A stretch of 64,000 nucleotides of DNA from Trichuris trichiura (lineage: Eukaryota; Nematoda; Enoplea; Trichinellida; Trichuridae): the NCBI GenBank assembly GCA_037903355.1, contig JBAJFE010000018.1, positions 868,001 to 932,000 of the forward strand, written 5' to 3'. Positions 35,273-46,867 of this stretch are shown here, in pieces. Numbering within the stretch: position 1 is the first letter of the stretch; every line of letters starts with the position of its first letter. Under the pieces are notes generated by a model. It was not told the origin of the DNA. It searched no databases and worked only from the letters and a program-made list of their open reading frames with translations. Both the position numbers and the translations under genes were made by a program.

Positions 35273-35661
35273 TGAAGGCTCGCGTACAATAACGGTTTAT
35301 TACGGAGCGAAAGCGATAGATCGAACGCACAGCTGATATTGATAGCCTGAACTCTGTGAGCTCGTAAGCGACGCGCTTATATAGCCATGCACGACCTCTG
35401 CCTTGCGCTTTCTCACGGACCTCTGGCTCTTCAGCCATCGCCTAATCCGCTTACCGTGAGGAAGCGGCGAGACAGGCGCTAATCCTGACGCTAGCCACCT
35501 TTGTGCTAGGCCGTCGATGTCCAGGTTCTCACGCCGGTCCAGAGGTCGTGCCCTCTTGTCGCTGTCGGATCTGAGGCCCCATGTCGTTCTTCGGGCTGCG
35601 CTCCCACGGATGGATTTGTGCCCGCGCTCACTGGGGTGCCGGTGCGGCTATCTCTGCCACA
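35255..35661 (-). repeat. 5' LTR
   Basis: Same sequence as 32781-33187, with the same TATATAA and AATAAA elements. It directly precedes the gag-like ORF. Confidence 0.92.
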
Positions 35662-35666
35662 GTTTC

Positions 35667-38101
35667 CGTAGCCGTAAGTTACTTTCGTAGCACAGGGTTC
35701 TTGGGTGAAGCGGTCGTTTGCAATTTACGGGATGTTCTACCACAGCTGAAGCTTCAATTGCTTTTTCCATCCTCTTTATTGGATTCAAAATCGGTCTTCC
35801 ACGGTGAGGTATTGGGGTGTGCCTGTTGTGGAAGTAACTTTTTGCGTTGTTGCAACTGTTTAGTTTCTTTATGTGTTCTTTGAATCTATGTTCTAAAGTG
35901 TTACCTGCTTCGCCAATGTAAACTGCTGAACAGGAACATTCGACCGCGTAGATAAGACGCGTTCTTTCGTTTGTGGGAATTTTTCTTTTGTCCGTTCGGA
36001 GAATTGATCTGAGATTGGGAGAATTTTTGAAAAAAACTCTGAAACCCAACCTTTTGCCCAGCTGAATAAACTTTTCGCCTAGTCCCGCCACGTATGGAAC
36101 AACTAAACGTGGATATAGTGAGGTATTAGGTTCAGGAGCTTTACCTTTGTGTAGCCTGTATTTGAATACTTGGTCAATGAAGGATTTAGGATAATGATTT
36201 TTGTAGAAGACTTTTCTAATATAGTTAAGTTCCGGCTGTAGATATTCAGGGTCACATATATTGACTGCCCTATCGACCATTCCGGAGAGGATTCCACGCA
36301 TTACTGATCGTAGATGATGTGATGAGAAGTTGAGATATTGTTCAGTCTGTGTGGGTTTCCTATAGACTCTGGTTTTAAGCCCTTCATTTGTGCGAATAAT
36401 AAGCACATCTAGAAAGGGATAACTTTTGTTTTCTTCTTTTTCCATGATGAAGACTATCTGGTTTGGGCGTATGTTGTTGAGGAATTGTAGAAATTGTTCT
36501 TTTTTTTCAGCCTTGATAATTACAAAGATATCGTCTACGTATCTTTTGAAGAAGAGTGGGGCGATTTGTCTGTCTACGTTTTCGAAAATCCTTCTTTCAA
36601 TGTTTTCCATAAAAACGTCTGCTAAGACTGGGGATAAAGAACTGCCCATTGGGACTCCGCTGGATTGTTTGTAGTATTTGTTGTCAAAGGTGAAGTAATT
36701 GCCATCTTGCATGCAAAAAGAAACCAGCTTGATAATGTGAAAGGGATTTAACTTTGTTCTGCTGGGTAGACTTGTATCTGCATTGAGGAGGCTGTACAAC
36801 ATCTCCAATGTGTCTGGCACTGGAATGCTCGGGAATAAATCTTTTACATCGTAACTAACTAGAATCTCATCTGGTTTCAAGTGATGGTTTCGTATTTCAT
36901 TGACGAAAGATTTGCTATTTTTGACGAAAGAGGGTTCTTTGCCGGTTAAGGGTTTGATGATCTTTTTTAAGTATCGACTGAGGTCGCTTGTAGTGCTGTT
37001 GATTGTAGATACTATTGGTCTTAGTGGGACATCTGGTTTGTGTACTTTGGGAAGCCAGTATAGCTCAGGGGGTCTATAATTCGACACGAATTTAAGATGT
37101 GTTGCTAATTTGGATATTTCTGATTCTTTGGTCTCTGCGGCAAACGTGACGAGAAGAGAACGGAGATTTTTCCGAGAGGCTTCTGTAGGGTCTGCGGGTA
37201 GAGGAGTGTAATTCTCTGTGTTTAATATAGTTGTCATCTTTTCAATGTAAGTGCTTCTGTCCAGTAGAACTGTTCTATTTCCTTTATCTGCTTTTGTGGT
37301 AATTCTGCTGGATTGTTTTCTTAGTTGACGTAAGCAATTCATCTCGTATCGGTTTAAGTTTGGAGTGTTGTTGAAGTTGTGACCTAGGATAATTGAAGAT
37401 AAACTATTCCTAATCCGTGTGGCTATCTCTGGGTCAACTAAAGATAGGGTGTCCTCAATGGAGACAATGATGTCGAGAAAACATGGCTTTTTGGGAGTTG
37501 GGACGAAGTTTAGTCCTTTTTCTAATATAGTTCTCTCACTCTCATTTAGAGGTGCAGAGCTAAGGTTAATAACCCCCGTGCTTAGCTTTGTCGCAGTGTT
37601 TCTTTGTGGAGAGCTCCTGTAAGAGTGTGAAGATATCGTCTGGGGTCTGATTTGAAGGTTGTCAAATTTCCTTTTTAGTACATGCTTTTGCGAAGTGCAT
37701 ACCGTTCTTGTGGCGAATTCCACGTGATTGATCAGGGTTTCATAAATATTTTTGTGTAACCATGTTCTGAGGAAATGCAGCGTGCAAATGTAATCTGCTC
37801 GTAGTTTTGCTAGAGTGGACCTGTGTTTTCTTATAACATTTCGTAGTAGCGATAATCCAGCCGTAAATAAGATTCTTCTGGTTCTTTTTAGCTTAGTACA
37901 GTAACTTGATTTTTCAAAAACTAGTGGAACTCTTTTTTCACCAAGCGAATACAATCGCTTATTGGAGAATAGAAAAAGCTGTTTGCCATTTTTAGGTAGC
38001 CGCAATTTTTGTCCCTCGTCGCTTTCATTGCAAATCATGTATTTTCTCTCGAAGTTGTGGCAAAAGGTTACCGCATCTCGCGAAAAGGGTTGTACGCGCA
38101 T
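35667..38101 (-). pseudogene. PLE2 reverse transcriptase / GIY-YIG ORF, interrupted
   Basis: The open frame from 38101 runs into the LTR element and stops at 35648. Conserved: KADKGNRTVLLDRS, LPKVHKPDVPLRP, SYDVKDLFPSIP, GVPMGSSLSPVLADVFM, YVDD (about 36530-36541), FLDVLII, then the endonuclease VECSCSAVYIGEAG and HRFKEH. The first 70 or so residues (38101 to about 37890) do not resemble PLE1 or PLE3 and are probably flanking DNA read in frame. Apart from the 5' truncation and the LTR insertion at its C-terminus, the ORF has no stop. Confidence 0.88.
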
Positions 38102-38381
38102 ATTTGCTAAGGTGCTTTAGCAGCTTTTTTATTTGATGGTGCCGCGGCTGCAAAATAACGTTTTTTATTTTCTGCTGCAAATCGTAAGCCGCTTCACTCG
38201 GGTCAGTGCTTCCGTACTCTTGCAAAGTTCAAATACGTTTTTTCCAAGACCATCTCAGTAAATGATTTCCTTATTTGATCTTTAGCTATAGTAGGCTTTA
38301 ATATACCTGAAAACTGTTTACTTACTGTACATTAACGTCCTTTTTCCCTTTTTGCCTGAACTTTCTAGGTGCGTTAAGAAT

Positions 38382-41300
38382 ATGTCGCTTTCGGTTGCAA
38401 AAGCTACTCAGCGTTTGTTTTGCTTCCTTCCTTTAAGCCAACGCGGCGGGTAAGTGCCATATAGTTATTTTTTTGAGTTGAGGTTGAAAATGCTGCAGTT
38501 AGCTCTCAAAATGTTTGTTTGGGTCTTTTTAATATCGTTTAGATGAATCAGCAGTGTTTATCTCGAAAAAAAGTGTATATAACAGTTCAAAAAGCGTTAA
38601 AATTTTATTTTATACCGTTAGGCAAAATTTAAATGATGGTTGTAATTGGACCGTTTTTTAAATAATAGATTACGGTGTGGCTATACCGTTTCGGCTGCCG
38701 CGGAGGAGCACAAGCCTCATAAACATTCAAGCGACAAGGAGAGCATCCCAACATCATCCCAGAAGGTAACGACAATAATATATGACGCGGAGTGAAATTT
38801 AAATTTTCCTTTCATCCCTTATGCCGGATATATTTTGGTTTTGCTTTATTGGGTAGTCGTTTAGGTGTCGAGATCTTTTGCAATGAATATGTTTCGAGGA
38901 CAGATGGTACTTGAACAGATTTTCCCATTTCCGCAAGTGCTCGATGGCGATGGTGCGGATAGTCTAATGATGTTGGTTGAAGCTACGGAAAAGTTTTTCA
39001 CCGTACTCTCAATAGCATTTTCGGTTACGTAACGATGGCGTGTTGCCGTTTAAGGAAGTTAACAATCCGAGAAAGAACGACGAAATGGCTGATTTTGATC
39101 CAAAAGTTATATCTAGTTTGAAAGAGATGGGTGCATTTGGGCTTCAGGTTCCTACAAAGTATGGAGGTTTGGGCCTATCAAATACGCAGTATACAAGACT
39201 TGTCGAGGTAGTTGGGGCCAACGATCTCTCTGTGGCTACAATGATGGGCGCCCATCAAGTAAGTCTCTTCAATGTCTACTTAATTTTCCGTAGCGTCAAA
39301 CGATTATTTCTTCAGTCCATTGGATTCAAAGGAATTCTACTTTACGGCACTCCGGAGCAAAAGCAGAAATACTTGCCCAACCTGGCCACTGGAAAGCACA
39401 TAGCCGCTTTTTGCCTTACGGAACCGAGTAGCGGTTCGGATGCTGGTGTAATTCAACAACAGAATGCCAAAGCAATATCTTCCGTGTAAATACCGTTACT
39501 TTCAGTCAATTCGTAGTCGTGCAGTGCTTTCACCCGACGGGAAATACTACATTTTAAACGGTACAAAACTGTGGATAAGCAATGGCGGTATTGCCGACGT
39601 TTTCACCGTTTTCGCCAAGGTGGACATCGTGTGGCAATGTTACATTTTTACCAAACTTGTTTGCAGACGCCAGTGAAGAGCAGCGACGGAGTTACAAAGG
39701 AGAAAATTTCCGCCTTTTTTGTTGAGCGCGCCTTCGGAGGCGTTACCAGCGGTCCCGCGGAAAGCAAAATGGGCATCAAAGCTTCAAACACCACCGAAGT
39801 TTATTTTGACAATGTAAAAGTCCCCGTTGATTGCCTGATCGGAAGTAAGCAGTCGTCGCTCCGTAGTTTCATTTCGAAGTTTCTTTACAGTAAGATATTC
39901 GTATTAATGATCTTAAGGTTACATCCTACATCGGCAATGCGGTATAGCTGCTAGTATTCTCCCACTCTGTTATTCTAATTGATTAGTTTCAATTCTTTGC
40001 GTAACTGACTATTGAAGGCCGTTGCGTTTAGAAGAAGGCGAAGGATTCAAAGTGGCAATGAACATCTTGAACAACGGCCGTTTCGGTATAGCAGCTGCCA
40101 TGAGTGGTACGATGAAGTTCTGTATTAAAAAAGCGGTAAGCTTTTTCCTATTTTCAAATTCGTGCCTTAAGAAGCAGATTCATATTCAAATCTGAAGTAT
40201 TTCTATGCAAAACAAGGAAACTTAAATACCGATAGTAGCAAAAATTTAATTTCAAGCACACTGTTGCATCTCTAGTGAGCTGCAGCTATTCTTTGTTTTT
40301 CCGTCAGCATATATGGTGCATCTACACTTTCGTGGCAAAAATGTGGGCAATTCGAAATTGCGCTAGTTTCTTCCTCAATAACCGAACGCTTTATGTTATC
40401 TGCTTTACAAAATAAGACTGAATTATAGTCAAAATCTGTACGACATTTTAGCGTTTATGTATTGCTCTTTGAATAACTTTTCGTCCTGAAAATTTACAAT
40501 AATGATTTTCAGGTACAGTACGTTTGCGTCTTGATTTAAAAAGGCATTAAGTTGCATTGCAGATTGTTCGCTGGGCTACACTAGCTCCAAAACGTTTAGT
40601 TTTTTTGCAAACGATTTTCTCCTTCTTTTCTTCACAGTTTTTGATATGTTTTTACTGAAGTTGCAAAAGCATTCTCGGCCAGAGAGCAGCGATGCTGTTT
40701 CCAAACATATTCAGTCTGGCGACGTCCCCCTTTTACGGGGCAATTTCGTGTAAATCCCATCTTTTCGACCAGTTTTCAAGCCATTGCGCATCACCAACTT
40801 TGTCGTGTGCTCATTGTAAAACTTAAGGTAAAAAAGTACGAGTTCATTAGAAAAAGCGCTGTTTAATTGTCCATCATTGGCAGGACGCTTCGACGATGTC
40901 ATATCTGACGTGAAATACCTTTAAAGTACAGGAAAGTTGGGTCTGCTCCTTTCTTTGACCGGAAACATTTTGTGATCCCGACGATAAGCAGGTTTGTCCT
41001 ACCCGCAGACATACCGTAAGAGAAATTATGCAAATTACACGGTTGAGCGTCCCATCGTCGAACCGTGACTTTGCCTGTACTGCCTTTACCAAAGCCTAAA
41101 CCTAAGCTTAAGGTCTGTATTTCAGCTTAGGCGTAGATAAAAACAAGACAACACGCTAAACTGCTTAACAGAAAGGGAATGCGGATTTTCCATGTACTAA
41201 GTGCGAACAGAAACAAAAGTTGAAGTCGTTCGTCTTGTTCAAAAGTAGAACAAACCTGATTATTGCTAGGATTACTGTATTGTAAAGTAGATAGACGCAT

Positions 41301-44300
41301 TTGCGTCCTTTTCCCGTGAGCAGCTTGCTGCGTTTTCTAATAGTTTGTGTTTTTTAAACGAGCAGCGTTTCCTCTGTCCAACTTTTTGAAAAAAAAACAA
41401 ATTGGCAATTTACATTAAAATTGGGTCGTCTGATGCTTGAAAAACTTTCAAAGTTCCCAAGCTTGAGTCAGACGAGCATTTTGGCTACATGCCGAATGCA
41501 GCTGCCTATCGTATAGTCGCTTTAATTCGGAGCCGCTTCTCTTCCTATTTTGTTTTTTTCGATAAATGAGTTTTCGCGCTATTTTCTTGTGCCTTGCCTT
41601 ATTGGAGCAGACAAATTGCAGGTTGCGCCTCTACGCGACCGTTAAAAAATACTACATCATCGAGTATAAGGAATTTATTGCTTTTCTTTTTCACCGTCTT
41701 GACGTTCTCTCAATTTTGAATGTTGTTGATTGTACGCTTACAAGTCGTACTGTCCTTTTTTTAAGCTAAGCCTAAGTCGATGTATATGCCTTACGAGTGG
41801 GTTCAGGCTTAGGCAAGCGCGCAACAAGATTACCGGCCTACCTGCCAGTAACGAACCTGCATTTCTAGAGTTACAGTATGACAAGCCGGATATCGAGCAA
41901 AATTCGGCATTTCAGGCGAAGTAAAATTGCTGATAAGCAAAAATTTAAAATTTAAAACATCTCCTGTCCGTCTGCACGTCAAACGCTTCTCATTAATGGC
42001 GTTTGTTGACTTATAAGGAAACGAAAGCCGCACCCTTTTCCGCCGGCATGATTCACCTTCGCAACGAATTGAAGCTGTATTGTGCCTGTTGAAGGTTGCT
42101 TTTGGAAACGAATGCATTCGGTCGCCAACGTTTTGTAATGTTAATCTGCATCGTCAATCGCGCGTACATCTTCAGACTTCGATACTTTACGAATCTGCGT
42201 TAGTTTTCCGTCGCGCATTGTTGTTGTGTTCTCTTTCAAAACTGTTTATTACCGATTCGTTACGTATATGCAACGTGCAATAGGTTGGCTGGCAAAATGC
42301 TGACGTCATCAATTGAGAAGTTGTTTACTTTCAGTTGTCAGCGTAGGTTGCCGGTGTAGTCCACCCAATCGCGTCCTTTAAAATGCCTTAATAGGCAATA
42401 TACCCCGCAGTGATATTGGAGAAGTTGAGAATTTTTTCCGGTCGCAATCGATGTAAGTTTACAAAAATCGGAAATGAGAAATAGTAATAGTGACGGTCAG
42501 TCGTGGCGGCATACTTGGTTGCCCAAAGCGGCGTATTTGGTCAGCTGTATGGAGATTGTTTTGGCGCTTATTTCGGTCATACTGCCTGTACTGTTCCCTG
42601 TTGGTGTTCTTGTCTCTTCAATTTCCGTCGTCGTATCGGTCGTCATTTCAATGTCGGCGGTCTTCTGCATGGCTGGCATAGTGAAGAAAATAAGCTGTTT
42701 AATCGTTCAAAATATACTTGTCCTCTTTGCTAGCGTTGTTTGCTTGACGTGCGTGGTGATTATTGGTTTGGTATCTTATTTTTTCAAGGATTCGCCCGAA
42801 CGCATTTTGCCCGAAGCAAACGTAACTTTTCCGCTACTTTTCTTCTGTTTACCTTGCGCTGCTTGGATATTAATTTGCGTTGCCGTTGTCAAAGAATTAG
42901 CCTGCACGTTCTCCGCTGCACCTGGAGCCGTGCAGAGCTCAAGCGTTGTTCCCGACGTGGGTTCCCGCTAAACCTTTACTATACATTTTTAGTAATTCCA
43001 TATTTTTTCTACGCTCATCTCCGTAATCTTTTTGCCTTATTCAACTTTGACACAAAGGAATTAAAAAGCTTTCTCGTTGACCAACGAACAAGCGGCAGAC
43101 GACACGACGTACGGTTATTACGCGTTGCGGTAATAATGCTGAGAATCATTCTCGCATAAACAGCTTTAAATGGCAAAATCTCGCGAGGGTCTTTACGCGT
43201 GTGCAAAATGTTTCCCGCTCTCGCTCGTAAAGCGTATTTGAGAAAGTGACTTTTGATCTTTGAGGTTTCGCAATAAATGTAAAGTCGCGAGAATGCCCTG
43301 CTGCCGGCGTGTATTTTGTTCTTGTTATTCCAATAGCTTCAATACTTTATCGCAAAGACAAGAATAACCGTATGCTAATTTTTGTTTATCTTATGCGCAG
43401 GCTAGAAAGTTGGCTAAGCAAAGCGGACGGTCGTTAAAAGCAAAAAAATTTGCATATATATATTGTTGTATTATTTGGTTGCAGATTGATCATGCCAATG
43501 TGCGTACGCAGTTTGGTCAACGACTTGTTGAATTTGGTGCCATACGCGAGAAGATAGCTGCAATGGTTCTTCGCCACTACGCAACTGAAGTGATTGTGAC
43601 CACTTTTTTTTTCTTGTTTATTGTAAATTGCTTTTTTTGCTTAAAGTCTATGGCTTATATGATCAGCGGCATAATGGATCAGGGATCGTCCGAATTTCAA
43701 CTTGAGGCTGCCATGAGCAAAATATACAGTTCGGTAAGCGGTAAACGCGACGATTGAAAGTGGTATTTCCATTTTAGGAATCAGCCTGGTTCGTATGCGA
43801 CGAATGTATTCAAATTTTAGGCGGAATGGGTTACATGAAGGCAAATGCGCTTCCTCCTCCTTCCCGCCTCTCTGTTAAGATATGTTCTGCTTAATTCAGG
43901 AATGCGGATTGGAAAAGGTTATGCGTGATTTGAGAATTGTTCGAATCTACGAAGGCACAAACGAAATCCTACGTTTGTTCATTGCCTTGTTTGGAATAGA
44001 GGTATTCATCTTTCCTTAGCCAAAGTTTGAAGCGTTCATTTTTCATTCCGTACGTTAGTATGCCGGCGGTCACTTGAGAGAATTGCAAAAGGCGCTGAAG
44101 AGCCCTTTGGCGTCCTACGGCCTTATTCGGGACGAAGTAATCCGCCGCGCGAAAAGGTCTCCTAACAGTAATAGACAAAAACATTGTCGCGCGACTTTTG
44201 TTTTGCAGAATGGCTAAGATGACCACGCAAAATAATCTCATTGTAAGCATTCAACCCGAATTGGTGGAGCACGCGAAATCCGTAAGTCCATTTTACTATT

Positions 44301-46365
44301 GCGCGTATAGAAAATAGGCAGTAAAGGCTCACTGTTCCAATGCCCTGTTTTTTAACTGTACTGAATTTTGAATTTTGTAAAATTATTAATATAATATTTG
44401 TTCCAACCTGAATTCCACTTTTAAATTCGTTTTTCAATACAGTAAGACGTTGCTTGTTCGAATTCTACTAGCGCGCGTAAAAAATGAGGGAAAATCAGGC
44501 GTTTTGTTGATTTTATGTTTTGTGTTCATTTTTAATTTTTTTTGTAGCTTTATTCTTCGATACTGAACTTACAAGATTACAAGTACTAACGATAATTAAG
44601 CGTGTTTTTAAACATATGTTACGAACGTTTGCTCGAAATCGTTTGTTTGTTTCTTAACTGCTACGTTAAGTATACCTTTCAAGGTCGGCAAATTGTTTGA
44701 AGCTATTTAAATGGGATGATTCGCAGTGTTTTTTGATTTACCAAAACAACGATGGTTGGATCTAAGTAGACGATTGGTCACCGCGCGGTTGAATGGGTGA
44801 AGGAAATTTGGATTCCCCTTTCGTACATCCCCGCAAGCATACGGCAGTTTAGGGAAATAAAAAAAGAAAAGCAGGTACATTGCGTCGTCGGTTAACATCA
44901 CTTTGTAGAGTCGTTTAAGCCATCTTTAACGCTTGTAAGTTCGCAGGAAATGTCGTTTTTAAATGTTTCGTCGTTGTCTTCCATACAACGACGAAAACTT
45001 TGTTGATTTTAATTACTGTTCCGTTGTTTACCTGCTTTCTTTTCTTACTTCTTTGGATTACTGTATGTCTGCGCTTCTGCAAGAAAAGACCCAAATTGGC
45101 TTTCTCAACGAAAAGTGCTTAATTGGTAGGGTCGAATAAAACAGAAAATAATGCAAAATAAGCAGTTACGGAAGCGCCGATGGTACATTGACGTTTATAT
45201 GGAATGTTGGCTTAACGAAGGTGTAATGGTAGAAGAACGAAACGTATTCTTTTATGCAGCAGTAATTTTTCGACTAAGCTTATTCGGATGATCAAGGTCG
45301 TACTGTACTGAGACTTTATTTCTCTTGCCCATCTAGCATTGCGTCCAATCGTTAGCCCAAGTTTTTTTAAAATTAGAGCAAGTATTCCTGCGACGCCTTG
45401 CAAGATAAGAAGTTGGCCAAGCGAATTCTTCTGGTTTTCAGGTTTTCTTGTCTGATAGCCGCTCCACCGTCTGAGGAATGCAGGTTCATTTCTAGCAAGC
45501 ACGCCCTTAACTTGCTGTACCTTTACTGGTGAGCGTGTCGGTTAGCTTTTTTTGTTCTTACGGAAATCTAAACCAAAGCATACGCCTTATGTTTAGGCTT
45601 AGGTTTACGTATGGGCAGGACGAGATGGCTAGCTAACTTACAGTATGACGGTGGGGCGCCTAGAAGACAAGATCCGGTTTTCAAACTGCGGACAGCGTCC
45701 TGACGCTCAATAGTCAAGTTTCTAGAGCAAATTTGCATAATCAGTCACAAAAAGCGTCTTTAATTTGAAATTTCGAAAGTGTTTTTGTATTAATCGATTG
45801 GGCGTCTTTTCCTTAAGCGTTATGCATAGAATTGTTTTGATATCCCAACTCTGACAGCTCTTATTTTAGCTTACTTATCTTGTGGAGATGTTTGGCGCTA
45901 CTGTTGAAGAACTGTTGATCAAGTATGGAAAGAGTATTATTGACAAGCAGTTTATTCTTACGCCATTGGCTGATGCTGCAATCGAAATTTTTGCCATGGC
46001 CGTCGTTATTTCACGCGCTAAACTTAGCCTTGAGCTCAACCGCCCTTCTGCTGATTACGAAAAGAATCTCTGTCAATTGTTCTGCCGAAAGGTGAGTTTC
46101 CTGTTTTACGGTAAAATTAACAGTCGTAAAAATAACGAAGAAATAGACGACAAAATTGTTGAATTAACTCTACTATTTACGAGCAACCTAACGCATTACA
46201 GTATACGTAACCTGCTCACCCTTTTAGACTGTCGACAACGTTTCAAAAACGATCTCAATGATACGGTCGGCCAATCAAGCCGCCGACTTTGACTTGGCGT
46301 CCAGCATTGCTCAATCGGTTAGCCAATCCGCGGGAGTTGTTCAAAAAACTCCATTGAATATTTGA
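38382..46365 (+). CDS. ACADVL: Very-long-chain acyl-CoA dehydrogenase (VLCAD/ACAD9 type)
   Basis: Sixteen exons with consistent phase: 38382-38449, 38669-38765, 38865-39002, 39055-39258, 39316-39447, 39506-39619, 39667-39844, 40032-40135, 43485-43589, 43647-43733, 43778-43840, 43900-44001, 44059-44156, 44209-44281, 45870-46091, 46228-46365. Product: 640 residues (human VLCAD 655), a flavoprotein for the first step of mitochondrial beta-oxidation. Seen: an Arg/Ser-containing presequence ([13 protein letters not shown]), [15 protein letters not shown], the FAD-binding block [40 protein letters not shown] and [13 protein letters not shown] with the catalytic Glu. The VLCAD-type C-terminal extension ([19 protein letters not shown] ... 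TPLNI) matches the membrane-binding tail. The intron 43841-43899 is GC-AG. The distinction from ACAD9 was not tested. Confidence 0.95.
41080..41205 (+). repeat. Dispersed telomere-hexamer repeat, copy 3
   Basis: AAAGCCTAAACCTAAGCTTAAGG ends in an inverted TTCAGCTTAGGCGTAG; the unit's 3' segment (TGCTTAACAGAAAGGGAATG) is similar to copy 1. Confidence 0.6.
41765..41890 (+). repeat. Dispersed telomere-hexamer repeat, copy 4
   Basis: AGCTAAGCCTAAGTCGATG and GGTTCAGGCTTAGGCAAG flank a short spacer; then CCAGTAACGAACCTGCATTT, the conserved 3' part of the family. Confidence 0.65.
42474..42971 (+). CDS. Intronless four-TM membrane protein nested in ACADVL intron
   Basis: 165 codons, same strand as the host gene. 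Four hydrophobic segments at about residues 20-46 ([20 protein letters not shown]), 47-67, 78-101 ([20 protein letters not shown]) and 119-142 ([19 protein letters not shown]), a polar N-terminus and a Ser/Pro-rich C-terminus ([11 protein letters not shown]). The size and spacing resemble tetraspanning MARVEL- or claudin-like proteins, but no family signature is recognised. It could be a genuine nested gene or a retrocopy; the regular TM pattern argues against a chance ORF. Confidence 0.5.
   Translation: MRNSNSDGQSWRHTWLPKAAYLVSCMEIVLALISVILPVLFPVGVLVSSISVVVSVVISMSAVFCMAGIVKKISCLIVQNILVLFASVVCLTCVVIIGLVSYFFKDSPERILPEANVTFPLLFFCLPCAAWILICVAVVKELACTFSAAPGAVQSSSVVPDVGSR
44282..45869. other. Large ACADVL intron with one dispersed repeat
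   Basis: 1.59 kb intron. The telomere-hexamer repeat (minus orientation) occupies about 45475-45660. Nothing else recognised. Confidence 0.65.
45475..45660 (-). repeat. Dispersed telomere-hexamer repeat, copy 5
   Basis: On the minus strand it reads CACCGTCATACTGTAAGTTA, GTAAACCTAAGCCTAAAC, then GAACCTGCATTCCTCAGACG, matching copy 6 over the whole unit. Confidence 0.75.
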
Positions 46366-46867
46366 GACGAAGAAGAAAAAAATCCCGAAATTGTCATCCT
46401 TTGCTTAGAGCAGCTCATTTTAATTCTTCTGCCGAAGGAGCTTTCGGAAAATTTAATTTTCCTTCGGCGCGTTTAAACATTCGAAACGATTTTTGTAGCC
46501 ATGGCTGCTTGATTGCTTGCTTAGGTTGCTGGCTTTGCGCCATTGTTGAACAAAAAAAATTAGTTGGCAACGTGCCACCGGCTTGCGAGATGGCATCTGC
46601 TCAAAATAAAGCTTGTTTGGGTGAAAAAAATAAGGATAGTGTGACTTATCAGATTTTCAGGTACAATTGAACTCAAAGGAAAAATTCAAGCTGTAACTTC
46701 GCGCTTTTCTATCGGCTATTTAGTACTTGAGCAAGTATTGTTGCGCTTACATTTAATGAGCACTGGAAAAATCGATTTTATCGAACATTTTTGGCAAGCA
46801 AATTGTACCACTTGCGAGCTTCTTTGAGGTTGGCGCGTTAACGTTGCGCTAAAAAATTTTGTTACCT

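Larger units (their letters stand above)
32781..35661 (-). mobile_element. LTR retrotransposon inserted in PLE2, defective
   Basis: 2,881 bp, much more GC-rich than its surroundings. LTRs are 32781-33187 and 35255-35661 (407 bp each, apparently identical by eye), starting TG and ending CA. The target duplication GTTTC is at 32776-32780 and 35662-35666. A polypurine tract (AGGGGGGAG on the minus strand) abuts the 3' LTR at about 33188-33196. Internal ORFs on the minus strand are gag-like and protease-like; no reverse transcriptase, RNase H or integrase is seen, and three tandem repeats of about 300 bp occupy 33.55-34.4 kb. Non-autonomous, probably recent. Confidence 0.93.
32235..37890 (-). mobile_element. 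PLE2, Penelope-like element split by an LTR retrotransposon
   Basis: Close relative of PLE3. The RT-endonuclease ORF runs from about 37890 to 35667. It is then broken by the LTR element 32781-35661 and resumes at 32775 with the last C-terminal codons (KEALYIRN...-like), followed by a 3' UTR shared with PLE3 and a hammerhead-like motif at 32337-32376. The 5' end is truncated relative to PLE3: similarity starts at TRRILFTAGLSLL, about 45 residues into the PLE3 protein. Confidence 0.9.
40136..43484. other. Giant ACADVL intron
   Basis: 3.35 kb, while most introns of this gene are about 50-250 bp. It holds two telomere-hexamer repeats (about 41.08 and 41.77 kb) and an intronless ORF at 42474-42971. 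The rest shows no recognisable coding sequence. Confidence 0.7.

Noticed and set aside
33144..35438. Many overlapping ORFs on both strands of the LTR element
   Set aside because: GC-rich DNA lowers stop frequency; only the gag-like and protease-like minus frames show recognisable motifs.
46362..46670. 102-codon ORF after ACADVL
   Set aside because: Overlaps the ACADVL stop and lies in its probable 3' UTR; no recognisable domain.
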